The notes beneath the pieces were generated by a model. That model made no database searches and was not told the origin of the DNA. It saw nothing but the letters and a program-made list of their open reading frames with translations. Position numbers and translations under genes: made by a program. A stretch of 64,000 nt of DNA from GWC2-45-44 sp041661665 (lineage in GTDB: Bacteria > Planctomycetota > Phycisphaerae > Sedimentisphaerales > UBA12454): NCBI GenBank assembly GCA_041661665.1, contig JBAZTW010000001.1:62001-126000 (forward strand), read 5' to 3'. Positions 8,845-17,680 of the stretch are shown piece by piece (the stretch's first letter is position 1; every line of letters starts with the position of its first letter).

Positions 8845-11154
8845 TCACATTCCCGGCTTAGCCGTACCTGGCGGACTGTTCTTCCACAAAATCTTGAATT
8901 TTATTCTGAACCACTTATCTCTTTCGACAAACATCGGCTTGCCGAAAGAATCGAGTTTTTTTCTGCCTTTATCGTCGAGGTCGAATGTTTTGCTTATTTC
9001 TTCCTTTGTAAGCGGGTCAAGGAGAACTGTTTCAGTCGGCACTTTGTCGCTGTCTGCTGCCGAGGCTCGCGATGACCTGCCGCGTGTGTCCTGAACGGAA
9101 ACTTCCTCTTCGGGAATCCTGACAATCTCTTCGAGAACGCCGATATTTGTCGGCATTGTCTGCTTGTTATCCAAATCCACTGTGCCGGTCTCAATTTTAA
9201 AGTGTTCTATTTTATTTTCCTCGAACAGTTCAAACGGGCAGTTACCATCGCCGGTATAAAATTTATTGAGGTTCATCAGTCTGGTCTTGATGCCCCATTT
9301 ATCCTGATTGTTTCCGACCCCTGCAGGCTCCAAAAGTTCGCCGATTTTCTCATAAGGGCAATAACCTTCTATCACGACAACAAAACCTGCGCCATCTTTT
9401 GAAATTTCCTGGGATTCGGCACCAGGCACAGGAGTTTGCATTTGTGTTTGTGGTCTGTAAGTCATACCTCCACCTCCCTGCTGCATTCCCGGCATTCCCA
9501 TTACAGGCATTCCCATAGTTGGCAGCCCCATTCCTTCCATACCCGTTCCGCCGCCGGCGTTGTAAGAACCTGACGTTCTTGAGGAAGAATCGAGTTTGGC
9601 AACTTCCAGCGGGGCAGCAGCAAGGCTGTCAGAAAAATTTATACCTATACTTGTAATGAATACCTGTTTTCTTTCCGGTCTTGGTATCAGTTTTATTTTT
9701 TCGACTTCTCCGGCTGCATAAGCTGTGTATAGTTCCTTCTGTGCCTGATTATTCTCGGCATTGGGCAGCGTTTTAAGGAGCATTTCGTGCAGAAGCGGCA
9801 CAACATCACGATATTTGAAAAAGTCTGTATATTCTTTAATAACAGCGTCGTAGCCGGCGCCTCTTGCTGTTTCCGTACTGAGATTGTTTGCGGCCTGTCC
9901 TGCCTGCTCTAATATCTGCTGTGTCTCTGTCCTGTATTTCAGCGGCTCTCTGCCGTTATAAGCTTTTAAATCCATATTCGTCCGCAAAAACGCCAGCAGA
10001 GATACCACTACTAATATAGCCGCCGCGATGATAAAGAATTTGCTCTTTTGTGCCCACAGCATTGTTCTTGCGATTTTGGCAGGCAGAAGGTTGCTTTCTA
10101 TTTTTCCCTGCCCCAGCGCCTGAATACCAAGTCCGTAAGCGATGGCGAAGTCAGAGATGTTTTCATGCAGTTTTGCGCTGGATACGCTTGCCGAGGACGT
10201 AAGTTTTTCGAACGCATCCGGCCTTGTCGCGGCAAGCTGGGTCGTCTGCTGGAGATATTTATTGAGTCCCTGCATTTTGAAACCGCCGCCAAGAAGTATC
10301 GTTTTGACAAATGCCGTGTTTTTGTGGCTGTTGCTGTAATAGCCGAGCGAGCGCTGAACTTCAGTGCCGAAATCCGTGAACACCGGCTTCATCGCATGGA
10401 ATATCTGCCTGGCGTATTTGCTCATAGGCGCTCCGCGTTTGAGCCTTTCTGCCTTTTCAAAAGGCAGTTTAAACGCTTCAGAAACCGCTTTTGTAAAGTT
10501 GTTTCCTCCAAGCGGAATACATCGCTGCCAGACGCCTAATTTTGTGCATACAACAAGATTTGTGTTGTCTGCCCCCATATCGAGCAGTACGACGGCTTTT
10601 TTCTCCGCATCATCCAGGTCATTTCTGTCGAACCATGCGTAATTGTACAATGCGATAGGAGACATCTGCACTATGCTGACTCTGAGGTTTTCTGCGGCGA
10701 AGTTCTCAAGATACTTTCCGACAAGCTCGTTTTTGATGGCGAAAATACCAACCTCGGTATCCGGGCTGTCAGGTTTTTCCATAAGCTGCCAGTCCCATTC
10801 CACTTCGTTTATATCGAATGGGATTTGCTGTATCGCTTCAAATTTTACTATTTCCGGAACTCTCTTTGGGTCAACCGGCGGCAGTTTTATAAATCTCGCA
10901 AAACTCGTCTGTCCCGGCACTGAAATCGCGATAGGGTCTTTGGCCAGTTCATTTCTGCCGACAAATGTGTTGAGGCTGGCGCGAATAATCTGCTCTTTTT
11001 CCTCTTCGGTTATTCCTTCAGCGGAAAGGACTTTGGGGTATTCGATATAATCGAGTCCGGTTACATCGATTTTATCTCCGTTTTGTACAAGCCGAAGGGC
11101 TTTAAGTGAATTATTTCCTATGTCGATAGCCCAGACAGGCTTTGATGTCGGCAT
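8845..11154 (-). CDS. PilM-type ATPase-fold protein fused to a PilN-like membrane part
   Basis: In type IV pilus and type II secretion machines PilM is a cytoplasmic actin-like platform that binds the PilN tail. Residues 1-345 of this 769-residue protein have the PilM/FtsA-like ASKHA pattern: VWAIDIGNNSLKALRLV, LDMGADNTNLVV and ILLGGGFKMQGL. A membrane helix follows (about 372-393, FFIIAAAILVVVSLLAFL) and then a periplasmic region with a Gly/Met-rich block (GMEGMGLPTMGMPVMGM). This looks like PilM joined to a PilN-type partner in one chain. It is first of three minus-strand genes; a TATAAT at 11217-11222 may belong to its promoter. Confidence 0.72.
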   Translation of the reverse strand: MPTSKPVWAIDIGNNSLKALRLVQNGDKIDVTGLDYIEYPKVLSAEGITEEEKEQIIRASLNTFVGRNELAKDPIAISVPGQTSFARFIKLPPVDPKRVPEIVKFEAIQQIPFDINEVEWDWQLMEKPDSPDTEVGIFAIKNELVGKYLENFAAENLRVSIVQMSPIALYNYAWFDRNDLDDAEKKAVVLLDMGADNTNLVVCTKLGVWQRCIPLGGNNFTKAVSEAFKLPFEKAERLKRGAPMSKYARQIFHAMKPVFTDFGTEVQRSLGYYSNSHKNTAFVKTILLGGGFKMQGLNKYLQQTTQLAATRPDAFEKLTSSASVSSAKLHENISDFAIAYGLGIQALGQGKIESNLLPAKIARTMLWAQKSKFFIIAAAILVVVSLLAFLRTNMDLKAYNGREPLKYRTETQQILEQAGQAANNLSTETARGAGYDAVIKEYTDFFKYRDVVPLLHEMLLKTLPNAENNQAQKELYTAYAAGEVEKIKLIPRPERKQVFITSIGINFSDSLAAAPLEVAKLDSSSRTSGSYNAGGGTGMEGMGLPTMGMPVMGMPGMQQGGGGMTYRPQTQMQTPVPGAESQEISKDGAGFVVVIEGYCPYEKIGELLEPAGVGNNQDKWGIKTRLMNLNKFYTGDGNCPFELFEENKIEHFKIETGTVDLDNKQTMPTNIGVLEEIVRIPEEEVSVQDTRGRSSRASAADSDKVPTETVLLDPLTKEEISKTFDLDDKGRKKLDSFGKPMFVERDKWFRIKFKILWKNSPPGTAKPGM

Positions 11155-11452
11155 TTTTCAACTACTCCATTTTCGCAAAATCGTTCACAATGGCTTTCAA
11201 ATTCTATGAAATAAACATTATAACATATTATGAAGACTTATGCCATAGATACTATCAGTTGTAAAGTAAATCAGTGCGAAATTCAGCTTTTTTTTCAATT
11301 TTTGCCGGATTGACAAGCAAAATTGCCGTGCTGCGGCAGAGAACAAATTTGACTCAAATAATGGCATCGAGGGAGTTTAAAATAAGCAATAATCCGTAAC
11401 TTCCCGAATTACAAGAAGTTATAGGCGTTATTTCCGCGGACAAAGAAAAAAC

Positions 11453-11643
11453 GTAACACTTTAGCCGAATGTAGAAAAATAGGAAACCGCCTTCCATTCG
11501 GCAAGCTCAGGGCAGGACGGCGGAGGCTATTTTACGCTGGATTCCCGCCTTGGTTCGACTCCTTCGATTGCACTCAGGACAGGCAAGCTCACCACGGGTC
11601 GCGGGAATGACAAGTCGTATTTGGCACTTGGCTAAAGTATTAC
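11453..11643. mobile_element. IS66-like MITE, copy A
   Basis: A 191-base element without a gene. Its ends are inverted repeats: GTAACACTTTAGCC at 11453-11466 and GGCTAAAGTATTAC at 11630-11643 (13 of 14 matching), extending imperfectly to about 19 bp. The flanks GAAAAAAC (11445-11452) and AAAAAAAC (11644-11651) look like an 8-bp target duplication with one change. GTAA ends and 8-bp duplications are characteristic of the IS66 family. The interior holds GGATTCCCGC...GCGGGAATGAC and CTTCGATTGCACTCAGG repeat material. The right flank is the T run behind tRNA-Ser. Confidence 0.75.
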
Positions 11644-11650
11644 AAAAAAA

Positions 11651-11739
11651 CGGAGAGGGCGGGATTCGAACCCGCGGTACGGTGTAACCCGTACACGGCA
11701 TTTCCAATGCCGCGCCTTCAGCCGCTCAGCCACCTCTCC
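11651..11739 (-). tRNA. tRNA-Ser (GGA)
   Basis: The minus strand folds as a class II tRNA of 89 nt: acceptor GGAGAGG with CCTCTCC, discriminator G, D-arm GCTGAGCGG, anticodon stem CGGCA/TGCCG around TTGGAAA (anticodon GGA), long variable arm GTACGGGTTACACCGTAC and T-arm GCGGGTTCGAATCCCGC. CCA is not encoded. It lies 50 bases after tRNA-Lys, probably in one transcript. MITE copy A is inserted directly behind it. Confidence 0.97.
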
Positions 11740-11789
11740 GTAACTCATTGATTCAAAAATGTTTATGCGCGATATTGCAGGTTAAACAA

Positions 11790-11862
<73 letters not shown>

Positions 11863-11877
11863 GCAAATAGACTGGCA

Positions 11878-11906
11878 AGTGTACAATACGGTTGTTTATT
11901 TTGCAA
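11878..11906 (-). promoter_or_regulatory. Sigma-70-type promoter of tRNA-Lys/tRNA-Ser
   Basis: On the minus strand -35 TTGCAA (11901-11906), a 17-base spacer and -10 TACACT (11878-11883) place the start near 11871, about 9 bases before tRNA-Lys. This is seen by inspection only. Confidence 0.65.
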
Positions 11907-12054
11907 GAAAATCATCTTTTATTCGTTTTTTATATCAGAAACCGATTATTCTTGCAAAAACAAAGACTTATATGTAAGTTATGCCTTGCTTTTAGTTTTT
12001 ATAACCAAATTTTTTAAAAAATAGCACCTAATTTCTTGTCAGGCAATAAGTTAT

Positions 12055-12128
12055 GGCGGCGTAGCTCAGTTGGTTAGAGCATGGGATTCATAAGCCCAGG
12101 GTCGGCGGTTCGAATCCACCCGCCGCCA
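12055..12128 (+). tRNA. tRNA-Met (CAT)
   Basis: A 74-nt cloverleaf: GGCGGCG/CGCCGCC acceptor with discriminator A, D-arm TAGCTCAGTTGGTTAGAGCA, anticodon loop TTCATAA (anticodon CAT) and T-arm GGCGGTTCGAATCCACC. The sequence resembles elongator tRNA-Met rather than initiator; an isoleucine tRNA with lysidine cannot be wholly excluded. CCA is not encoded. Eight Ts separate it from tRNA-Glu. Confidence 0.93.
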
Positions 12129-12136
12129 TTTTTTTT

Positions 12137-12209
12137 GCCCCCATCGTCTAGCGGCCAAGGACGCCGGGTTCTCAACCCGGTAACAGGGGTTCGATTCCCC
12201 TTGGGGGTA
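12137..12209 (+). tRNA. tRNA-Glu (CTC)
   Basis: A 73-nt cloverleaf: GCCCCCA/TGGGGGT acceptor with discriminator A, D-arm TCGTCTAGCGGCCAAGGA, anticodon stem CCGGG/CCCGG around TTCTCAA (anticodon CTC) and T-arm AGGGGTTCGATTCCCCT. CCA is not encoded. Confidence 0.96.
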
Positions 12210-12323
12210 TTTTGTTTTCAGATTAAAAATATATTTCATTTCAAATCCCAGTATGGTGTTATGAATGTTTAATAATAAATTTAAAAAGGCGTAATTTTTA
12301 TTTTTCCTGGAAAGGAAATATCT

Positions 12324-14516
12324 ATGAACTTTTACAAAAAAGAGAAAACATTTTTAGCAGTTTTATTTTTGTTGTGCCTCTGGCCTCTGCATCTTCTTTC
12401 AGCATCCGAAATAATTATTGCCCAGCCGTTGAAAGTTATAGACCGCTGCGGCAGGGGAGTTCTTATCGATGCCGGCGGCACAAAGGTTTTGCTTATGGCC
12501 GGCAGCCCTTATGAAATGGGCTATCAGCACGGAAAACTTTTGAAAAATTCTGTCAGTGAACTTGTTAAACGCGTGCACCTGATAGTGAGAACCGCCGAAG
12601 CGGCAAATACAAAGGGATTTACCGGCGGCACTTTTGAGACGGTTCTGGAAAAAACGAAAAAATTTATAGACCAGCGTTACATTGATGAAATGCAGGGGTT
12701 GGCTGACGGCGCCGGACTTAACGCAGTAGATGTGCAGCTTGCAAACATATTTCCAGAATTGTTTCACTGCAGCGGTTTTGCATTGTTCGGCAAGGCAACA
12801 GCGGGCGGGCAAATGCTCCACGGCAGAATCCTCGATTATATGACTGAGGTAGGCCTTCAGGCACATGCCGTTGTTATTGTCGCAAAGCCGGACAATTTCA
12901 ACGCATTTGTGAATGTCGGGTATGCCGGTCTTATCGGCTCGGTAACCGGAATGAACGATAAGCAAATCGCAATTGGTGAAATGGGAGGCGCAGGCGAGGG
13001 AAGTTGGGACGGTATGCCTATGACCTTTCTAATGCGCAAGGCTCTCGAAGAGGCTGGTACTCTTTCCGAAACAGTCAAAATTTTTCGAGATGCTCCTCGC
13101 ACCTGCGAGTATTACTATGTAATTTCGGACTCGAAAATTCCCGATGCAAGGGGCTTAGTCTGCACAAGCAGCAGATTCGATGTGATTGAGCCGAATCATT
13201 CATATCCTCACTTGCAGGCCGTAAAGGATGCCGTACTTATGAGCGGAGGCGACAGATATGAAAGCCTGGCGGCGATGGTGAAACAGCAGTTGGGCAAAAT
13301 AGATGTCGCGGCCGCGCTTGATTTGATGAATCGGCCAGTGGCGATGAAAAGCTGCCTTCACCGTGTTTTGTTTGCCCCGCAGCAAAATGTTTTCTGGGTA
13401 TCCAACGCTTCTGTTAATATTAGTGAACCGAATTATTCCGCTTGTTTTCAGCCTTATTACCAATATGATTTTGGCAGACTTCTAAGCCTGATAAACGAGC
13501 CGAATGCATCCGGTTCGCAGGCTTCGGCACAAACGAAAGAAAAATCCGCCCCGTTAAATCCGCCGCCGACTCAGGCAGCAGAGAAAACTACCGGCGTGGT
13601 CAAGGCAGGCGAAGACAAGATTATCTCCTCGCCAAACCCTGCCGAGCAGAAGCTATTAGACAATTACAAACCCGACAGCAATGAATTCACATTTACAATG
13701 CAGCAAACTTCTGTAAATAATTTTTACAGTGTTCATCAGGTCAGCTTCAGTTCCCCGCTTACTACAGAGATAGCCGCAAATAACACCGTATATTGTGAGT
13801 ATTATCGATGTGCCGGCCCTAATCCCAGACCTGCTGTTATAATCCTCGATATTCTTAACAGCTCAATGGTTGTATCGAGGCTTATCGCCAATAGTTTTGC
13901 CTTTTCCGGTGTTGACGCTTGTATTATGACGCCCCCGCATTACGGCCAGCGTAAATCTTCACAGCCCAATGAAGCCCGCCGGATGGAGCAAAGCCCCGAT
14001 GTTTTTATTCAATCTGCCGGACAGGCAGTACTCGATGTTCGCCGCACAAAACGCTGGCTTATGACACAACCGTTCATCAATAAGGAAAAAATCGGAATTT
14101 GTGGAACAGGCCTCGGAGGTATCGTAGGTTCGCTGGCAGCCGGTGTGGACGGACGATTCACAAAGGCAGCCTTTATTCAAGCCGGCGGAAATCTTTCTGC
14201 AATTTTTACAACTGATGCAAACGAGGTCAAACAGCTTCGAGCCGAGCTTGAAAAAAAGCATATTTCCGCAGAACAGCTTAAAAAAATGCTGGAGCCGATA
14301 GAACCTTTGAATTTTGCCGGTAGGCTGAGCAACGCCAATGTGCTGATGATAAATGCCTCGCAGGATAAGATTGTACCTGCCGATTGTTCGCAGAAACTTG
14401 CCGACGCGGTCGGCTGTAAAATAATCTGGTATGATACTGACCATAAGGGTATGGTGCAATATCTTCCGGCCATCCTGTTGAAGATAGCGGATTATTTTGC
14501 GCCCGGAAAATGGTAA
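12324..14516 (+). CDS. Exported C45-type (acyltransferase/Ntn hydrolase) protein fused to an alpha/beta-hydrolase-like domain lacking the Ser nucleophile
   Basis: A 730-residue protein with a signal peptide (LAVLFLLCLWPLHLLSAS). Residues about 45-400 match the C45 peptidase/acyl-CoA:6-APA acyltransferase group: GSPYEMGYQHGKLL, then HCSGFALFG, where Cys149 is the candidate self-exposed N-terminal nucleophile, and LHGRILDYMTEVGLQ. A low-complexity linker (about 395-450) leads to an alpha/beta-hydrolase fold with AGPNPRPAVIILD, KIGICGTGLGG, INASQDKIV (Asp681) and DTDHKGM (His707). At the nucleophile elbow Gly596 stands where GxSxG has Ser, so this half is probably inactive. GGAAAGGA precedes the start. 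The substrate is unknown. Confidence 0.75.
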   Translation: MNFYKKEKTFLAVLFLLCLWPLHLLSASEIIIAQPLKVIDRCGRGVLIDAGGTKVLLMAGSPYEMGYQHGKLLKNSVSELVKRVHLIVRTAEAANTKGFTGGTFETVLEKTKKFIDQRYIDEMQGLADGAGLNAVDVQLANIFPELFHCSGFALFGKATAGGQMLHGRILDYMTEVGLQAHAVVIVAKPDNFNAFVNVGYAGLIGSVTGMNDKQIAIGEMGGAGEGSWDGMPMTFLMRKALEEAGTLSETVKIFRDAPRTCEYYYVISDSKIPDARGLVCTSSRFDVIEPNHSYPHLQAVKDAVLMSGGDRYESLAAMVKQQLGKIDVAAALDLMNRPVAMKSCLHRVLFAPQQNVFWVSNASVNISEPNYSACFQPYYQYDFGRLLSLINEPNASGSQASAQTKEKSAPLNPPPTQAAEKTTGVVKAGEDKIISSPNPAEQKLLDNYKPDSNEFTFTMQQTSVNNFYSVHQVSFSSPLTTEIAANNTVYCEYYRCAGPNPRPAVIILDILNSSMVVSRLIANSFAFSGVDACIMTPPHYGQRKSSQPNEARRMEQSPDVFIQSAGQAVLDVRRTKRWLMTQPFINKEKIGICGTGLGGIVGSLAAGVDGRFTKAAFIQAGGNLSAIFTTDANEVKQLRAELEKKHISAEQLKKMLEPIEPLNFAGRLSNANVLMINASQDKIVPADCSQKLADAVGCKIIWYDTDHKGMVQYLPAILLKIADYFAPGKW

Positions 14517-14604
14517 TCACTAAAGACTTCTGCAAAATGAGTAATTTTTAGCAAGGGTTCAGGTACACTATACGTCTATTATCTATTTAAGTTAAGGATT
14601 CGTC

Positions 14605-15927
14605 ATGAAAAAATTGATTCTCACTTCTCTTATTCTCTTCCTTTGTCTGAACAGCGTCAAGGCCGATCCAAACACCGAAAAAACGCTTACCAAAAAAGCC
14701 CCGAACGCCGCTGCTCTGCCGCCTGCGGCATACTCAGTCGCGGACTTCGGCGCAATCGGCGATGGCACAACCGATGATACCGCTGCGATACAGAAAGGCC
14801 TCGACGAAGCCGCCAAGGCTGGCGGCAAGGTATTTTTGCCCGCGGCCCGCTATCTTGTCAAAGGCAGCCTGCGCATCCCGCCCGGCGTTACCTTGCAGGG
14901 CGTAATGGAATCGCCGGTATGGAGCGAACCGCTGAAAGGCTCGATAATTTTAGCGACCGGCGGCCGTGACAATGAGAACGGCCCGGCACTGTTTGAGTTG
15001 GGGGCTTCGGCGGCGGTGCGCGGTGTTACTATCTGGTATCCGGAGCAGAAACCGACGGATATTCACCCCTACTCGTGGACATTTCACCTGCAAGGCTGCG
15101 ATAACACCGTCGAGAATATAACGCTCATCAATAGCTACAACGGCATTCGCGTCGGGCCGGAGAGCAACGTGCGGCATCGTATCCGCAGCGTTTACGGCTG
15201 CGTTCTGCGGCGTGGCATTTTTGTGGATTTATGCAGCGATATCGGCCGTATTGAAAATGTCCAGTTCCACTGCCACTGGTGGTCGACCAAGGAAGTGGGT
15301 GGAGACTGGAACCCCGTCCATGAGTTTATGTGGAAGAATTGCGAAGCGTTCATTTTCGGGCGCACCGACTGGGAGTATGTGAACAACACCTTCGTGTTCC
15401 CAGTGAACATTGGCTACCGTTTCATCGCCACAAAAAATGGCGCCGCCAACGGACAGTTCTCTGGTATAGGCGCAGACGAAGCACAGATTTGTGTGAAGGT
15501 GGATGAAATCCAGCCGATGGGTCTGCTCATCTCCAACGGCCAATTCGTGGCGACGCGTGGCGATATCCGCCAGTCAGTGGTGGTTGAAAAGACCTGCCGC
15601 GGCTCGGTTCGGCTGGTAAATTGCGCGTTCTGGGGCCCGGCGAGGCAATGCGTTGTGTCGCACAGCAATAGCTTTGTATCACTGTCCGACTGTTACATCA
15701 GCAGCGCCGGCCGAAAAGACAACCCGAATATGACGCTGATAGAGGCCGATAACGGCAAACTCCAGGTGCGCGGGTGCAGTTTCGGCAGCGATGAGCCGAG
15801 TATCGCTCTGCGCAATGGTATGCAGCATGCGATTATAAGTGAAAACAACGGCGTGCGCGGCGTGGAAATCACCAATGAAATCGGCAACAAGGCGATTATC
15901 AATAACAATGAGCCGGTAAATAAGTAA
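14605..15927 (+). CDS. Exported pectate-lyase-3-type beta-helix protein
   Basis: A 440-residue protein with a signal peptide (LILTSLILFLCLNSVKA, cut after KA). The mature N-terminus has YSVADFGAIGDGTTDDTAAI (about 43-62), the hallmark of the pectate_lyase_3/GH28-like right-handed beta-helix family, followed by GGKVFLPAARYLV and stacked short repeats. Family members act on pectins and related polyuronides, or are non-catalytic carbohydrate binders. I do not see the GH28 Asp pattern clearly, so lyase, hydrolase or binding protein all remain possible. The position before the uronate operon supports extracellular polyuronide breakdown. Confidence 0.75.
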   Translation: MKKLILTSLILFLCLNSVKADPNTEKTLTKKAPNAAALPPAAYSVADFGAIGDGTTDDTAAIQKGLDEAAKAGGKVFLPAARYLVKGSLRIPPGVTLQGVMESPVWSEPLKGSIILATGGRDNENGPALFELGASAAVRGVTIWYPEQKPTDIHPYSWTFHLQGCDNTVENITLINSYNGIRVGPESNVRHRIRSVYGCVLRRGIFVDLCSDIGRIENVQFHCHWWSTKEVGGDWNPVHEFMWKNCEAFIFGRTDWEYVNNTFVFPVNIGYRFIATKNGAANGQFSGIGADEAQICVKVDEIQPMGLLISNGQFVATRGDIRQSVVVEKTCRGSVRLVNCAFWGPARQCVVSHSNSFVSLSDCYISSAGRKDNPNMTLIEADNGKLQVRGCSFGSDEPSIALRNGMQHAIISENNGVRGVEITNEIGNKAIINNNEPVNK

Positions 15928-15985
15928 ATCGGCGGTATCCCGCTGTTTTTGCAGACGAACGCTGCTTGTAACTGTGTGTTTTATA

Positions 15986-16014
15986 TTGACACTTTTTGGG
16001 GCGGGTCATACAAT
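15986..16014 (+). promoter_or_regulatory. Sigma-70-type promoter of the gnd-uxaC-GH88-exuT operon
   Basis: -35 TTGACA (15986-15991), 17-base spacer, -10 TACAAT (16009-16014). Transcription would start near 16021, leaving a leader of about 180 nt before gnd. No operator palindrome for a uronate repressor was recognised in the leader. Confidence 0.75.
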
Positions 16015-16202
16015 AATAATCTTTATTTTTTTCAGGATGGCTGAAAAACATATATAACCAGTTTTTGTAACTTTAAAGGCGATTTGATAATTGCCAAGAC
16101 GGAGGAGTTACAAGAAAACAACAACATAACATAAGTTGTTATTCAAGAAATAGTTATGAATTTCATAGAAGACTTTAATCGTTATTAAAAGGAGTAGTTC
16201 GA

Positions 16203-17654
16203 ATGGCAAAAGCGGATATAGGCCTCATCGGCCTGGCGGTAATGGGCGAGAATCTCATTCTTAATATGGAAAGCAAGGGCTTTACGGTTGCCTGTTTCAA
16301 TCGTACCGTCTCGAAAGTGGACGACTTTATGAACGGCCGGGCAAAGGGCAAGAAAATCATCGGCTGTCATTCGATAGAAGAAATGTGTGCTAATTTGCAA
16401 ACGCCGCGCCGAGTAATGCTGATGGTCAAAGCGGGCAAGGCTGTTGATGATTTCATTGAATTAGTTCTGCCGCATCTCGAAGCCGGCGATATCATTATTG
16501 ACGGCGGAAATTCGCATTTCCCAGATACTATTCGGCGTACCGCATACGTCGAGAGCAAAGGGAAATTATACATCGGCACCGGTGTTTCCGGCGGCGAGGA
16601 AGGCGCTCTCACAGGCCCATCAATTATGCCAGGCGGTTCGCCAAAGGCGTGGGAATATGTAAAGCCTATCTTTCAAAAAATTTCCGCAAAAACCGACGAC
16701 GGCCAGCCCTGCTGTGAATGGGTCGGCGAAAACGGCGCAGGTCATTTTGTAAAGATGGTACATAACGGCATCGAATACGGCGATATGCAGTTGATATGCG
16801 AGACATACCAAATGATGAAAGAAGGTCTCGGTATGACAAACGCCCAAATGCACGCGGTTTTTGCCGAATGGAATAAGGGCGAACTTGATTCATATCTTGT
16901 TGAGATTACCCGCGACATCCTTGGTTATAAAGATGAGCAAGGCAGCGAGGTCATAGACCTTATCCTCGATACCGCAGGCCAGAAGGGCACTGGAAAATGG
17001 ACGGCCATCGCGGCTCTCGATGCCGGCCAGCCGCTCACGCTTATCGGCGAAGCTGTTTTTGCACGATGTCTATCGGCTCTTAAAGATGAACGTGTTGCCG
17101 CTTCGAAAATCCTCAAAGGCCCCAAACCGAGGTTTGACGGCGATAAAAAAACTTTCGTCAAGGATTTACAGGCTGCTTTATATGCTTCAAAGATTGTCAG
17201 TTATGCTCAGGGCTACCAGCTTATGCGTGCCGCTGCAACAGAATACAAGTGGAATCTCAACAACGGCGGCATCGCTTTGATGTGGCGGGGCGGCTGCATT
17301 ATACGCTCGGCATTTTTAGGCAAGATAAAGGATGCGTTTGACAAAAATCCCAAACTCGTCAATCTGCTGCTCGACCCATTCTTTACGAACGCAGTTGATA
17401 AGGCGCAGGAATCGTGGCGTCGCGTTGTTATCGGCGCAGTCGAGATGGGTATTCCGATGCCCGCGATAAGCGCCGCACTGGCGTATTATGACGGCTATCG
17501 TCATTCCCGTTTGCCTGCCAATCTTCTGCAGGCTCAGCGAGATTACTTCGGCGCGCATACCTACGAGCGTGTCGATAAGAAACGCGGCGAATTCTTCCAC
17601 ACCAACTGGACAGGCAAGGGTGGAACGACAACGGCCAATACGTATATTGTATAA
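16203..17654 (+). CDS. gnd: 6-phosphogluconate dehydrogenase, decarboxylating
   Basis: Converts 6-phosphogluconate to ribulose 5-phosphate and CO2 with reduction of NADP+. The 483-residue length fits the long bacterial dimeric form. Visible motifs: nucleotide-binding IGLIGLAVMGENLILN (about 6-21), substrate-binding IIDGGNSHFPDT, GTGVSGGEEGALTGPSIMPGG, catalytic Lys/His region GHFVKMVHNGIEYGDMQ, and the C-terminal YFGAHTYER. AAAGGAG precedes the start. It opens an operon with uxaC 26 bases downstream; placing gnd there suggests shared induction of the pentose phosphate branch during growth on sugar acids. Confidence 0.97.
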   Translation: MAKADIGLIGLAVMGENLILNMESKGFTVACFNRTVSKVDDFMNGRAKGKKIIGCHSIEEMCANLQTPRRVMLMVKAGKAVDDFIELVLPHLEAGDIIIDGGNSHFPDTIRRTAYVESKGKLYIGTGVSGGEEGALTGPSIMPGGSPKAWEYVKPIFQKISAKTDDGQPCCEWVGENGAGHFVKMVHNGIEYGDMQLICETYQMMKEGLGMTNAQMHAVFAEWNKGELDSYLVEITRDILGYKDEQGSEVIDLILDTAGQKGTGKWTAIAALDAGQPLTLIGEAVFARCLSALKDERVAASKILKGPKPRFDGDKKTFVKDLQAALYASKIVSYAQGYQLMRAAATEYKWNLNNGGIALMWRGGCIIRSAFLGKIKDAFDKNPKLVNLLLDPFFTNAVDKAQESWRRVVIGAVEMGIPMPAISAALAYYDGYRHSRLPANLLQAQRDYFGAHTYERVDKKRGEFFHTNWTGKGGTTTANTYIV

Positions 17655-17680
17655 ATTGTTTTTGTTTATGGAGGCTGCAA

